Assembly: GCA_022773965.1 (NCBI GenBank) | Contig: JALFNQ010000149.1 | Location: 1-44,996 of the forward strand | Length of the DNA stretch: 44,996 bases | From: Lachnospiraceae bacterium | Lineage (GTDB): Bacteria > Bacillota > Clostridia > Lachnospirales > Lachnospiraceae | Direction: 5' to 3' | Part shown: one piece after another, positions 1 to 8,968 of the stretch | Position numbering within the stretch: position 1 is the first letter of the stretch | How the letters are laid out: each line of letters opens with the position of its first letter | The notes under the pieces: generated by a model | What the model was told of the DNA's origin: nothing | The model's database searches: none | What the model saw: the letters and a program-made list of their open reading frames with translations, nothing else | Position numbers and translations under genes: made by a program

Positions 1-51
1 AAGTACTTCCAATACTAGAATATGCATATGCCGGGAGAAGCATACGAGATA

Positions 52-89
52 AAAAGTGGAAAATTCAAACTGTGTGTGCGGCACACAGT
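52..89 (-). terminator. possible weak terminator of era
   Basis: An 8-bp perfect stem (ACTGTGTG at 69-76 with CACACAGT at 82-89) with a 5-base loop lies about 30 bases past the era stop on the minus strand. The following minus-strand bases are only moderately T-rich (TTTGAATTTTC). It is therefore a candidate intrinsic terminator at best. Confidence 0.35.
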
Positions 90-118
90 CACGAACGTTT
101 AGTTACTTTTCACACAGC

Positions 119-1036
119 TTAGTTTTCCTCTTTATAGCCGAAATTTTTCAGTAAAATATCACTATCACGCCAGTCCTTTTTCACCTTGACCCAAAGCTTC
201 AAATTCACCTTGCAATCTAAAAGACGCTCGATCTCATAGCGGGCATTCGTACCGATCTTTTTAAGCATACTGCCACCTTTTCCGATAATGATACCCTTAT
301 GTGAATCGCGTTCACAGATGATGGTTGCATCAATGTCTACCAGATTCTGCCCCTGCCTGTCCTTCATCCGCTCGATCGTTACCGCAATCCCGTGGGGAAT
401 CTCATCACTCAGGGCATGTAATGCCTTCTCACGGATCAGCTCTGCCACGATCTGCCGCTCCGGCTGGTCTGTGATCGTGTCCTCATCATAGAACATCGGA
501 CCATAGGGAAGATACTGGAAGATCGTATCCCGCACATCGTCCATACCCTGTCCGCGCAGTGCACACGCCGGAATGATCTCTGCAAAATCATAGATTTTAC
601 GATACGTGTCTATGTATTCCAGCAGCTGTTCCTTCTTCTCCACCATATCGATCTTATTAATGACCAGAATGACCGGTGTCTTTACTTTTTTCAGAACTTC
701 AGCAATGTGCTGCTCGCCTGCGCCGACAAAATTTGTGGGCTCAACCAGCCACAGGATCAGATCAACCTCGCTCAGCGTATGTTCTGCAACGCTGACCATA
801 TATTCTCCTAATTTGTTTTTTGCCTTATGAATGCCTGGCGTGTCAAGAAACACCACCTGGCCCCGCTCCGGATCCGTATAGACGGTCTGGATCCGGTTAC
901 GGGTTGTCTGCGGTTTATTGGATGTGATCGCAATCTTTTGTCCGATCAGGTAATTCATCATGGTTGACTTTCCCACATTCGGTCTGCCGATGATCGTCAC
1001 AAAACCGGATTTTAATTTTTTGTTATCAGTATTCAT
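119..1036 (-). CDS. era: GTPase Era
   Basis: Era is the essential Ras-like GTPase that binds the 3' end of 16S rRNA and helps 30S subunit maturation. The 305-residue length fits the family (E. coli about 301). The G1 motif GRPNVGKS is at residues 17-24, followed by DTPG, then NKID. The C-terminal third carries a type II KH RNA-binding domain with the loop GIIIGKGG. The ATG shares its A with the TAA stop of the upstream peptidase gene (TAATG), which suggests translational coupling. A GGAGG lies about 10 bases upstream, inside that gene. It is the last gene of this minus-strand block before the window edge. Confidence 0.97.
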   Translation of the reverse strand: MNTDNKKLKSGFVTIIGRPNVGKSTMMNYLIGQKIAITSNKPQTTRNRIQTVYTDPERGQVVFLDTPGIHKAKNKLGEYMVSVAEHTLSEVDLILWLVEPTNFVGAGEQHIAEVLKKVKTPVILVINKIDMVEKKEQLLEYIDTYRKIYDFAEIIPACALRGQGMDDVRDTIFQYLPYGPMFYDEDTITDQPERQIVAELIREKALHALSDEIPHGIAVTIERMKDRQGQNLVDIDATIICERDSHKGIIIGKGGSMLKKIGTNARYEIERLLDCKVNLKLWVKVKKDWRDSDILLKNFGYKEEN

Positions 1037-3969
1037 TAAAACAGATCCTCCAGATTCATAAACATGTCTTTTTCTTTTGTCAACGTGTCCTCATTACCGA
1101 TCACGCACAGACAATCATCTGCCAGCACGCTTTCCAGCAGGGGCTCCAGTGCCCGGATGTCTGCCGCTGTTGCCTGCAATACCTCGTCCCGCTCCTGCTG
1201 TGCGTCCTCATCCGTCACTCCTGACAAATACGCACTCATGGAACGGATACCCTTTGTAGCAGGTGTCAGCGGTGCGTCCATGGCACTGACCGTTCCGATG
1301 ATAAACTTTGTCATATCCCGCTCATCCACGTCAAAATCATGCAGATATGCAGGAATGCCCTCAAATACCTCATTGGTCTTGCGCAGATTCGGGTCACGGT
1401 AGGAAGACAGATAAGAATCTCCATTGCGTGAAAAGCCGCTCATACATCCATACGCTCCGCCCTGAACACGTATATTCAGCCACAGATAGTCATAATTCAT
1501 GATAGTTTTCAAAATACGCAGAGCTCCTGTATAGGCAAATCCTGCCTTTTTAAAATTACCGCTTCTGGACACATACTGGATCTGTGCCGCATCTTTGAAG
1601 CCCTCATTTTTCTTCTCACATTGCATGAAAAGTGCCGCTTTCTCCTGTGTCTTTTCAGGAAGCACTTTCTTTAATTTTTTAAGCTCCGGTTCCAATGCAT
1701 CGCGTGAGAAGGCATCTACCGTCTCACTCACGATCAGGTGCTCTGTGACGAATACATTCCGGATCAGCTTTGCAAGCTTCTCTTTTAAATCACCTACCCG
1801 CTCCTTAAAGTGACTCTCCAGGTCCAAGATCAGATGATACAACTCCACACCGCCGACCGCGTCATTAAAGTAACCGGCAGACGAGAAATAAGACATGGCA
1901 CGCACTGCCGAAACTGCATGTCCTGCAGTTGTCATGCTCATTTCTAATCTGGATTTCACCTGTGCCAGAATCTCATACAGGCGCTTCTCATCAGACAGGT
2001 CTGTGCTGCTTAAGATCTCGCAGACCAGATCCACCGCCTTTGAGAGCTGCGGTGCAAGTACCTTCACGCAAACCTCATAGCGTGCATCCAGCTTGTTTTC
2101 ATCCTTTGCATTCACAAAAACATTCAACGAAGAGGAAATGCCACCTGTATACATGTTGATCTCATTTGCCAGCTCACTGTAGCTGTAATGAGTTGTATCC
2201 ATATAACCCAGCACAGCTTTTAGTACACCCAGATAAGGCAGATCTTCCGCTGAAAGATGATTCAGTCCAAACAGAAGATCCACATAATAAATACCATTTG
2301 TCGCGATATCGTGATGCACCACCGGCAATCCCGCCATCGTGCATTCCTCATTATAAAAATGAGCCGCTTCTTTTTTCATGTCTGCGCGAGTCAAAAGCGG
2401 AATCTTTTCCAATTGCTCCTTCGGAGAAGGCTCTGCCTGATATGCTTTCAGCTCTGCCGTGCGCTCTACCAGTGCCTGCAGCTCATCCTCACTCAGGGTA
2501 GTCTTATAATCAGCCAGTTTTTTCTCCAGCGCCTTATCATTTTCAGCCGTCAGTCCCTTTTTCGGCCGGATCATGACAAGTGACGCATGGGAATTATCGA
2601 TCAGCCATTTCTGCACCAGCTTTTCAAAATATCTGCCATCACCCTCTGCCTGCTCCCGCAAAAACGCAAAAGTCTCTCCCGCTTCCAAATGCATAAACGG
2701 CTCATTTTCATCATAAAGCCAGCTGTCCATGCACTGCAGACCATAGATCAGTCCCTTGGGATAAGAGCCAAAATCCGCCTCGCGATACTTAAACTCCGCA
2801 CTGTTGATGCCCGCAAGAAGTGCCTTTTTGCTAATTCCATCCGCTACCTGCTGCTGCAATGTTTCCCGGATGACCTGAACGAAACGATCCTTATCTTCTG
2901 TATTTGCATTTTTTGCAACAACAGAAAAAATCGGCTGGAAGGTAGAATTATCGTAGGAGCTGATAATATCCTTTCCAATACCTGCATCCAGCAATGCCTG
3001 CTTTAAGGGTGCCCCCGGTGCACCCAGCAGTGCGTAATCAAGCACATCAAAGGCAAGATAATATTCTTTGTTTAAAACCGTGTCAACAACTACGTTATAC
3101 GCCAGATATGCATTGTCCTCTAAAGATTCACTGCTGGCGATCGGATAATCCTTTGTGATCTCTATGGGAGCTTCAAAGGGCTGTTGTCTGTGAATCTCTG
3201 AGTCAACAGGCTGATTCTCATACTGTGACAAATAATGTTCATCGATCCATGCCAGCTTTTCTGCCATATCCATATTTCCATACAGATAAATATAAGAATT
3301 ACTCGGATGATAATAACGTCTGTGAAAATCCAGATACTGCTCGTAGCTAAGCTCCGGAATCACCTCCGGATCACCGCCGGACTCATTTGCATAAGTCGTG
3401 TCCGGAAACAGTGAATTTAAGACTACGCGGTCAAGCACTCCCTCCGGAGAAGAAAAGGCACCCTTCATCTCATTGTATACAACACCATTTAAGGTAATCG
3501 GTGCATCCTTTTCCTCCAGCTCGTAATGCCAGCCCTCCTGCAAAAAAATCTCTTTATATTTATAGATATTCGGATGAAACACTGCATCCAGATAAACATG
3601 CATCAAGTTCTGAAAATCCTTATCATTACAGCTTGCCACCGGATAAACCGTCTTATCCGGATAGGTCATCGCATTTAAAAAGGTATTTAAGGAGCCCTTT
3701 GCCAGTTCCACAAAAGGATCCTTTACGGGAAACTCATCCGACCCGCACAATACGGTATGCTCAATAATATGCGGTACCCCCGTTGAATCGTCCACCGGTG
3801 TACGGAACGCGATATAGAACACCTTATTCTCATCGTCATTCTCGATCAATGCCACCTTTGCACCGCTCTTTTTATGGCGAAGAAGTGTCCCGCTTGAGCT
3901 AAGATCAGTCAGCTGCTCCTCCCGGATCACTTCATATGCGCTCAATTCTGATATCTGTTTGCTGTTCAA
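1036..3969 (-). CDS. M16C family zinc metallopeptidase (presequence-protease-like)
   Basis: This is a 977-residue protein of the pitrilysin M16C family, related to PreP/Cym1 and bacterial insulinase-type oligopeptidases. The inverted zinc motif HIIEH is at about residues 67-71 and the usual M16C_associated middle region follows. Such enzymes degrade short peptides inside a closed chamber; the substrate here is unknown. The reading frame can be opened with a TTG at 3984, but that codon sits on the GGAGG ribosome binding site. A second TTG at 3969, 8 bases after GGAGG, is the likely start. The gene is followed directly by era with a TAATG overlap. An extended -10 promoter precedes it at 4044-4052. 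Confidence 0.9.
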   Translation of the reverse strand: MNSKQISELSAYEVIREEQLTDLSSSGTLLRHKKSGAKVALIENDDENKVFYIAFRTPVDDSTGVPHIIEHTVLCGSDEFPVKDPFVELAKGSLNTFLNAMTYPDKTVYPVASCNDKDFQNLMHVYLDAVFHPNIYKYKEIFLQEGWHYELEEKDAPITLNGVVYNEMKGAFSSPEGVLDRVVLNSLFPDTTYANESGGDPEVIPELSYEQYLDFHRRYYHPSNSYIYLYGNMDMAEKLAWIDEHYLSQYENQPVDSEIHRQQPFEAPIEITKDYPIASSESLEDNAYLAYNVVVDTVLNKEYYLAFDVLDYALLGAPGAPLKQALLDAGIGKDIISSYDNSTFQPIFSVVAKNANTEDKDRFVQVIRETLQQQVADGISKKALLAGINSAEFKYREADFGSYPKGLIYGLQCMDSWLYDENEPFMHLEAGETFAFLREQAEGDGRYFEKLVQKWLIDNSHASLVMIRPKKGLTAENDKALEKKLADYKTTLSEDELQALVERTAELKAYQAEPSPKEQLEKIPLLTRADMKKEAAHFYNEECTMAGLPVVHHDIATNGIYYVDLLFGLNHLSAEDLPYLGVLKAVLGYMDTTHYSYSELANEINMYTGGISSSLNVFVNAKDENKLDARYEVCVKVLAPQLSKAVDLVCEILSSTDLSDEKRLYEILAQVKSRLEMSMTTAGHAVSAVRAMSYFSSAGYFNDAVGGVELYHLILDLESHFKERVGDLKEKLAKLIRNVFVTEHLIVSETVDAFSRDALEPELKKLKKVLPEKTQEKAALFMQCEKKNEGFKDAAQIQYVSRSGNFKKAGFAYTGALRILKTIMNYDYLWLNIRVQGGAYGCMSGFSRNGDSYLSSYRDPNLRKTNEVFEGIPAYLHDFDVDERDMTKFIIGTVSAMDAPLTPATKGIRSMSAYLSGVTDEDAQQERDEVLQATAADIRALEPLLESVLADDCLCVIGNEDTLTKEKDMFMNLEDLF

Positions 3970-4043
3970 TCCTATGTCCTCCAAATTCTTTTTGTAACTG
4001 TTATAAATGACTCTTATTTAGCATTATTTCCAATAATTACAAT

Positions 4044-4052
4044 AGTATAACA
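4044..4052 (-). promoter_or_regulatory. extended -10 promoter for the M16C peptidase gene
   Basis: On the minus strand TGtTATACT reads as an extended -10 box (TATACT at 4049-4044, TG at 4052-4051). No good -35 is seen at 17 bp, as is common for TGn promoters. It lies between repeat copy 1 and the peptidase gene, so this gene probably has its own promoter downstream of the repeat. Confidence 0.5.
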
Positions 4053-4076
4053 CTTTTCAAATATAAAAAAAAGTAT

Positions 4077-4189
4077 AAAAGAATGTGCCAAGGCACATAC
4101 TCGCGCCGAGCGCGGTCGCCTGCGACATATTACATCTTCGCGCGAGTGCGCATCCTGCCGGAGGCTTTTGTCGTATATACGACAAAAAA
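4077..4189 (-). repeat. dispersed structured intergenic repeat, copy 1
   Basis: This is one of three related intergenic copies (others at 26255-26421 and 30774-30904). Read on the minus strand it starts at the T-run of the cspA terminator with the palindrome around GTCGTATATACGAC. It continues with GCCTCCGGCAGGATGCGC, then a highly conserved core (CGCGAAGATGTAATATGTCG) with a small GTCGC/GCGAC hairpin. It ends with a strong hairpin (GTGCC/GGCAC) followed by TTTT. CTCGCGC and GCGCGAG flank the core as a longer stem. This copy is the shortest, about 113 bp. It lacks the hairpin inserts seen in the other two. The class (MITE-like or RNA-like) is not known to me. Confidence 0.85.
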
Positions 4190-4218
4190 CAGCCATTCCA
4201 TCCTAGAATGACTGTTTT
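4184..4218 (-). terminator. intrinsic terminator of cspA
   Basis: The arms 4206-4218 and 4186-4198 pair (AACAGTCATTC with GAATGGCTGTT, one G-T pair) around a short loop and are followed on the minus strand by a run of six T. It sits just past the cspA stop. Its T-run is also the 5' border of repeat copy 1. Confidence 0.85.
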
Positions 4219-4246
4219 CGTCTGCAAAACAAAATATTGTGGCAAA

Positions 4247-4450
4247 TTATGAAAGTCTGGTAACGTTTGCTGCCTGAGGTCCTTTTTCTCCCTCTACAAC
4301 TTCAAACTCAACCTTCTCGCCATCCTTCAATTCCTTGAAGCCGTCCATATTCAATGCTGAGAAATGAACAAATACTTCGTTGCCGGCTTCATCAGAAATA
4401 AATCCGTAGCCTTTTTTTGCGTTGAACCACTTAACTGTTCCCTGCTGCAT
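4247..4450 (-). CDS. cspA: cold-shock protein (CspA family)
   Basis: This is a 67-residue single OB-fold RNA/DNA-binding protein acting as an RNA chaperone. RNP1 (KGYGFI) and RNP2 (VFVHFS) are both present, and the length is typical of CspA/CspB/CspC. The ATG at 4450 is chosen because AGGAGG lies 7 bases upstream; the longer frame to 4471 would start on that site. It has its own sigma-A type promoter (4532-4560), a leader of about 75 bases and a clear terminator, so it is a monocistronic unit. The exact paralogue (cspA, B, C or D) cannot be decided from sequence alone. Confidence 0.95.
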   Translation of the reverse strand: MQQGTVKWFNAKKGYGFISDEAGNEVFVHFSALNMDGFKELKDGEKVEFEVVEGEKGPQAANVTRLS

Positions 4451-4531
4451 AATACTTCCTCCTAAACTCAATTAGATATAACTTGGAATTTTACGACCTC
4501 TTTAGGTGCAGCTTTATTAAATTCCTTACTC

Positions 4532-4560
4532 AACATAGCATGTTTTGGTAATTTTGTCAA
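4532..4560 (-). promoter_or_regulatory. sigma-A promoter of cspA
   Basis: On the minus strand TTGACA (4560-4555) is separated by 17 bp from TATGTT (4537-4532). The predicted start near 4525 leaves an untranslated leader of about 75 bases. No classical cold-box was recognised in it. Confidence 0.75.
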
Positions 4561-4586
4561 TTCTTTTTGTGAAAAACTTATATTTT

Positions 4587-5426
4587 TTATCTAACATGCA
4601 CATCCAACTGCGGAAATGCAATCTCAATACCCGCCTCATCCAAGGCAAGCTTGATCTGCTCGGTCATCTCCCAGCGCTCGTCCCAATATTCATCCGGATC
4701 TGTCCAGACACGGACAATAAAATTGACACTGCTGTCTCCCAGCTCATCCACCAGAACAAGCGGTACCTCCTCCAACAGACGATGGACGGATTGCTCTGCC
4801 ACCTGCAGCAACACCTGTTTTGCCCGTCTGATATCTGAATCATAGGCAATCCCTACCCTGATATCCAGCCTGCGTCTTCCGCTCTTTGTCAGATTTGTAA
4901 TACTGTTGTTTGCAAGAGTACCGTTGGGAACGACAACCGTGTTATGGTCAGCAGTCAGAAGGGTGGTATAAAAAATAGATATCTCCTGCACCGTTCCTTC
5001 CTTTTTTCCGCTTTCCTCAATGATATAATCTCCCACAATAAAAGGCTTTAACAGCAGGATCAGCACACCGCCTGCAAAATTGGAAAGGCTTCCCTGGAGT
5101 GCAAGACCCAGCGTCAGTCCGGCAGAGCCCAGGACAGCCACCACAGATGCTGTCGTGACTCCAAAAAATCCAAGGATCATCAGAATCAGTATAAAATACC
5201 CTGCCACTTTGACGATTGCATCCAAAAACTGGCAAACACCTTCATCCACATTGTGACGGTTCAGCATCTTTTTGAACAGGCGGCGCATCCACCGGATCAC
5301 ACGCACCCCGATCACATAAACCAGCGCCGCTCCTATCACGGATAAGGCAAAGCCAATCACCGTTGGCACCAGACCCTTTAAGTAATTTTCTAAAAGCGAA
5401 AAATCTTCCACCTCGATTGTTGTCAT
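4587..5426 (-). CDS. mscS: small-conductance mechanosensitive channel, MscS family
   Basis: MscS channels open under membrane tension and release solutes on hypo-osmotic shock. This protein of about 279 residues has hydrophobic segments near residues 15-40 and 60-90. The glycine/alanine-rich pore helix TM3 comes next (AVLGSAGLTLGLALQGSLSN), then the cytoplasmic beta domain (FIVGDYI..., VPNGTLANN) and a C-terminal alpha/beta domain. This is the short E. coli MscS architecture. A frame opens at 5453 in a TAATG overlap with DUF1015. The ATG at 5426 has AGGAAGG 8 bases upstream and is preferred. It is the last gene of the leuB-to-mscS run, and no terminator separates it from cspA. Confidence 0.92.
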   Translation of the reverse strand: MTTIEVEDFSLLENYLKGLVPTVIGFALSVIGAALVYVIGVRVIRWMRRLFKKMLNRHNVDEGVCQFLDAIVKVAGYFILILMILGFFGVTTASVVAVLGSAGLTLGLALQGSLSNFAGGVLILLLKPFIVGDYIIEESGKKEGTVQEISIFYTTLLTADHNTVVVPNGTLANNSITNLTKSGRRRLDIRVGIAYDSDIRRAKQVLLQVAEQSVHRLLEEVPLVLVDELGDSSVNFIVRVWTDPDEYWDERWEMTEQIKLALDEAGIEIAFPQLDVHVR

Positions 5427-5452
5427 AGACACGATCCTTCCTGCGTCACTCA

Positions 5453-6694
5453 TTAGATTTCATGAATAAACAAACCGCTGCGCAGCTTCGGCTCGAACCA
5501 CGTCGACTTCGGCGGCATCAAAAGTCCTGCATCCGCCACCGCAAACAATTCCTGAATATCTGTCGGATACATTGCAAATGCGCAGACACAATCACCATCT
5601 GCACCGCAGCGTCGTTCCAGCTCATCCAGCCCGCGGATACCACCTACAAAGTCGATGCGTTGATCCGTTTTCGGATCACCGATTCCAAGTACCGGCGAAA
5701 GTAACAGATCCTGCAACAAAGAAACATCCAGCCCCTTCACAGGATCACTGCTCCGATCTGCCTCTCTGATCGTACACAGATACCATTTTCCGTCCAGATA
5801 CATAGAAAAATCGCCCTTTTTTCCGGGTTTTCTGTCTTCTCCTTCCACCGGCTTCACCTCAAACATCTCCTGCACTTTTGCCAGAAATGCGTCAGATGAC
5901 AGCCCATTCAGATCTTTAATCACACGGTTATAGTCCATGATCATCAATTCCTCATCAGGGAATAACACCGATAAGAAATAATTAAACTCTTCTGTTCCAT
6001 CATAGTCCGGATGCTCTGACCGCCGCTTCAGTCCGACCTTGACTGCAGATGCTGCACGGTGATGACCATCAGCGATATAGATTTCTCCAATGCCACCAAA
6101 TGCAGTCTGGATCGCATCGATATCCTCCTTCGCGCAAATCACCCACACGCGATGTCTGATACCATCATCTGAAACAAAATCATAGACCGCCTCCGTCTGC
6201 TTCGTCTTTGCCACAATCTCGCGGATCACTGAATTGGCACGATATGCCAAAAAAATCGGACCCGTCTGTGCATTACAGCTATCTACGTGATGAATGCGAT
6301 CCGCTTCCTTATCAGCTCTCGTATTTTCATGCTTTTTAATGACTTGATTTTCATAGTCATCAATGGAAGCACATGCAACGATACCGGTCTGCACGCGTCC
6401 GTCCATCGTCAACTCATAAATATAATAGCAGGGCGCATTTTCACGCAGAAAATCCCCCTTATCAATCTTTTCCCAGAGCAGATCATGCGCTTTCTCATAG
6501 ACACATTCTGCATAGGTATCTACAGAATCATCAAACTGTGTCTCAGCCCGGTCAATATTTAAGAAGGAATCCGGGTTGTCTTTTACGACCTCCTTTGCCT
6601 CCTGTCTATTGTACACATCATATGGCAAAGCGGCGATTGCCGCCGCTTTGTCAGGAATCGGGCGAATTGCCCCAAAAGGTCTGATAGTTGCCAT
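5453..6694 (-). CDS. DUF1015 family protein encoded with serC-serA
   Basis: This is a 413-residue protein of the DUF1015 family, common in Clostridia and often beside serine synthesis genes. Its function is not established. The most striking segment is IYIADGHHRAASA in the middle. A DGHHR-like motif is used by ParB/sulfiredoxin-fold enzymes, among them the free-serine kinases SerK and SbnI. The gene starts inside the serA stop (TAATG) with AAGGGTGATC upstream, so it is probably translated together with serA. Context suggests a role in serine or phosphoserine metabolism, perhaps a kinase or the missing phosphatase. No serB-like gene lies nearby. The functional idea is inference only. Confidence 0.85.
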   Translation of the reverse strand: MATIRPFGAIRPIPDKAAAIAALPYDVYNRQEAKEVVKDNPDSFLNIDRAETQFDDSVDTYAECVYEKAHDLLWEKIDKGDFLRENAPCYYIYELTMDGRVQTGIVACASIDDYENQVIKKHENTRADKEADRIHHVDSCNAQTGPIFLAYRANSVIREIVAKTKQTEAVYDFVSDDGIRHRVWVICAKEDIDAIQTAFGGIGEIYIADGHHRAASAVKVGLKRRSEHPDYDGTEEFNYFLSVLFPDEELMIMDYNRVIKDLNGLSSDAFLAKVQEMFEVKPVEGEDRKPGKKGDFSMYLDGKWYLCTIREADRSSDPVKGLDVSLLQDLLLSPVLGIGDPKTDQRIDFVGGIRGLDELERRCGADGDCVCAFAMYPTDIQELFAVADAGLLMPPKSTWFEPKLRSGLFIHEI

Positions 6695-7866
6695 TATTTG
6701 ATCACCCTTGCCTTAAATACACCGGGAAGTGCACACATCTTTTCGATCACATCTGCCGGAACAGGTGCATCCACATCCATCATCGTATATGCATAATCTC
6801 CCTTACTCTTATTTGACATGTTATCGATATTTACGCCGGCATCACCGAGCAGTGCGGTAAAGCTACCAATCGTACCCTTTTCATTCTTGTGCAGAAATGC
6901 AACACGGCTTGCAGTATTGCAGACACCCATGTCACAATTCGGATAGTTCACAGAGTTCTTGATATTACCATTTTCCATGTAATCACGAATCTCCTGAACT
7001 GCCATTACTGCACAGTTATCCTCGGACTCCTCGGTAGAAGCTCCTAAATGCGGGCTCACGATGCATCCCTGTGCTCCAACTGTGGTCGGATTCGGGAAAT
7101 CAGATACATATTTACGGATCTTGCCCTCTGCAAGCGCTTTTACCATTGCCTCTTCATCTACAAGCAGATCTCTTGCAAAGTTTAATACGACTGCCGTCGG
7201 CTTCATCATAGCGATTGCCTCTGCACTGATCATCTTCTTTGTTGCATCCATCAGCGGCACGTGAACAGTGATGTAGTCGCACTCCTTGTAGATCGTCTCA
7301 AGATCGCTGATATGCTTTACATCACGGGACAGATTCCATGCTGCATTGACTGAAATATAAGGATCATAGCCGTACACTTCCATACCAAAATGTCTTGCCG
7401 TATTTGCAACCTTAATACCGATGGCACCAAGTCCAATGACACCGAGCTTTTTACCTGCAAGCTCAGTACCTGCAAAGTTTTTTTTCTGCTTTTCAGCAAC
7501 CTTTGCAATATCTGCATTTCCAGTCTCAGATGCACACCAGTTAATTCCGCCTACTACATCACGTGCTGCAAGAAGCATCCCTGCAAATACAAGCTCCTTG
7601 ACACCATTCGCATTTGCTCCAGGTGTATTAAATACAACGATACCCTTCTCTGCACATTTATCTAACGGGATATTGTTCACACCGGCACCGGCTCTTGCCA
7701 CTGCATCCAATGTGTCAGGAAGCTCCAGATCATGCATTGCAGCAGAACGCACGAGCACTGCCTGAGCATCCTTTAAGTCATCCACTTTTTTATAGTCATT
7801 GCTCAGCAGGTCGAGACCTACGCCTGCAATCGGATTTAAGCATGTATAATTAAACATTTTAAGCAT
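6694..7866 (-). CDS. serA: D-3-phosphoglycerate dehydrogenase
   Basis: SerA oxidises 3-phosphoglycerate to 3-phosphohydroxypyruvate, the first step of serine synthesis, with NAD. The Rossmann motif GVIGLGAIG is near residue 140 and the catalytic Arg/Glu/His region (FARDLLVDEEA, SPHLGASTEES) is present. A C-terminal ACT domain (residues about 320-390) suggests serine control. The length of 390 fits the short ACT-type enzymes. The start overlaps the serC stop by 8 bp. AGGAGG is only 3 bases before the ATG at 7866 and 12 before a second ATG at 7857, so a 387-residue product starting MFNYTCLN is also possible. The stop overlaps the DUF1015 start. Confidence 0.95.
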   Translation of the reverse strand: MLKMFNYTCLNPIAGVGLDLLSNDYKKVDDLKDAQAVLVRSAAMHDLELPDTLDAVARAGAGVNNIPLDKCAEKGIVVFNTPGANANGVKELVFAGMLLAARDVVGGINWCASETGNADIAKVAEKQKKNFAGTELAGKKLGVIGLGAIGIKVANTARHFGMEVYGYDPYISVNAAWNLSRDVKHISDLETIYKECDYITVHVPLMDATKKMISAEAIAMMKPTAVVLNFARDLLVDEEAMVKALAEGKIRKYVSDFPNPTTVGAQGCIVSPHLGASTEESEDNCAVMAVQEIRDYMENGNIKNSVNYPNCDMGVCNTASRVAFLHKNEKGTIGSFTALLGDAGVNIDNMSNKSKGDYAYTMMDVDAPVPADVIEKMCALPGVFKARVIK

Positions 7867-8941
7867 TTTCCTCCTCGAATTTCTTCATAAACTCAACCAG
7901 CTTCTCTACACCCTCGATGGGCATTGCATTGTAGATAGAAGCACGCATACCGCCAACGGTACGGTGACCCTTCAGATTCTCAAAACCGGCAGCCTTTGCC
8001 TCAGCAACAAACTTCGCATCCAGATCTGCATCTCCGGTCACGAAAGGCACATTCATCAGAGAACGATCCTCCTTGCGAACGGTTCCCTTGAACAGCTTGC
8101 TCTCGTCCAGGAAATCGTAAAGGATCTTTGCCTTTTTCTCATTGTGCTCTTTCATTGCCTGCAGACCGCCCATTTTCTTAATCCACTTGAATACCTTGCC
8201 GCAGATATAAATGCCGTAGCAGGGAGGTGTATTGTAAAGGCTGTCATTGTCTGCCTGTGTCTTGTATTTTAACATGGTAGGTGTTCCGGGCAGTACATCA
8301 TCACGGATCAGATCCTCACGGATGATCACGATCACAACGCCGGCAGGTCCCACGTTTTTCTGAACACCGCCATAGATCACCGCATACTTTGACACATCAA
8401 CAGGCTCAGATAAGAAGCAGGAAGATACATCTGCCACCAGATCCACACCCTTCGTATTCGGCAGTGTTTTATATTTGGTTCCATAGATTGTATTGTTCTC
8501 ACAGATATAAACATAATCCATATCGTCAGTGATCGGCAGATCGGAACAATCCGGAATATAAGAGAATGTCTCGTCAGCAGAAGATGCAAGCTCTACTGCC
8601 TCACCATACATTTTTGCCTCCTGAAATGCCTTCTTTGCCCACTGACCGGTGATGATATATCCGGCTTTTTTATTTTTCATCAGGTTCATGGGAATGGCCG
8701 CGAACTGCTGGGATGCACCACCCTGCAAAAACAGCACCTTATAATTATCCGGAATGTTCATCAGATCGCGGATATCGGCCTCTGCCTCTTTGATGATCTG
8801 ATCATATACCTTCGAACGATGTGACATCTCCATGACGGACATGCCACAGCCCTTGTAATCCAACATCTCATCTGCCGCTTCTTTTAACACTTCCTCCGGT
8901 AAAACTGCCGGTCCTGCAGAAAAATTATATACTCTGCTCAT
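7859..8941 (-). CDS. serC: phosphoserine aminotransferase
   Basis: SerC is a PLP enzyme converting 3-phosphohydroxypyruvate and glutamate to phosphoserine, the second serine step; many also act in vitamin B6 synthesis. The 360-residue length is typical. The N-terminus YNFSAGPAVLPEEVL is the family signature, and the lysine that binds PLP lies in VIYGGVQKNVGPAG. C-terminal ARG-type substrate contacts (GHRTVGGMRASIYN) are present. The ATG is preceded by AGGAGG at good spacing. It lies 27 bp after ilvB and overlaps serA by 8 bp, so ilvB-serC-serA-DUF1015 appears to be one transcription unit. Confidence 0.97.
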   Translation of the reverse strand: MSRVYNFSAGPAVLPEEVLKEAADEMLDYKGCGMSVMEMSHRSKVYDQIIKEAEADIRDLMNIPDNYKVLFLQGGASQQFAAIPMNLMKNKKAGYIITGQWAKKAFQEAKMYGEAVELASSADETFSYIPDCSDLPITDDMDYVYICENNTIYGTKYKTLPNTKGVDLVADVSSCFLSEPVDVSKYAVIYGGVQKNVGPAGVVIVIIREDLIRDDVLPGTPTMLKYKTQADNDSLYNTPPCYGIYICGKVFKWIKKMGGLQAMKEHNEKKAKILYDFLDESKLFKGTVRKEDRSLMNVPFVTGDADLDAKFVAEAKAAGFENLKGHRTVGGMRASIYNAMPIEGVEKLVEFMKKFEEENA

Positions 8942-8968
8942 TAGTTATATCCTCCTCGTATTTAAAAT

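Noticed and set aside
4014..4196. 60-residue open frame across repeat copy 1, and similar frames in copies 2 and 3
   Set aside because: The frames share peptide-like text only because the DNA repeat is conserved. Copy 3 has a stop early in the matching frame, no ribosome binding sites precede them, and the DNA is palindromic.
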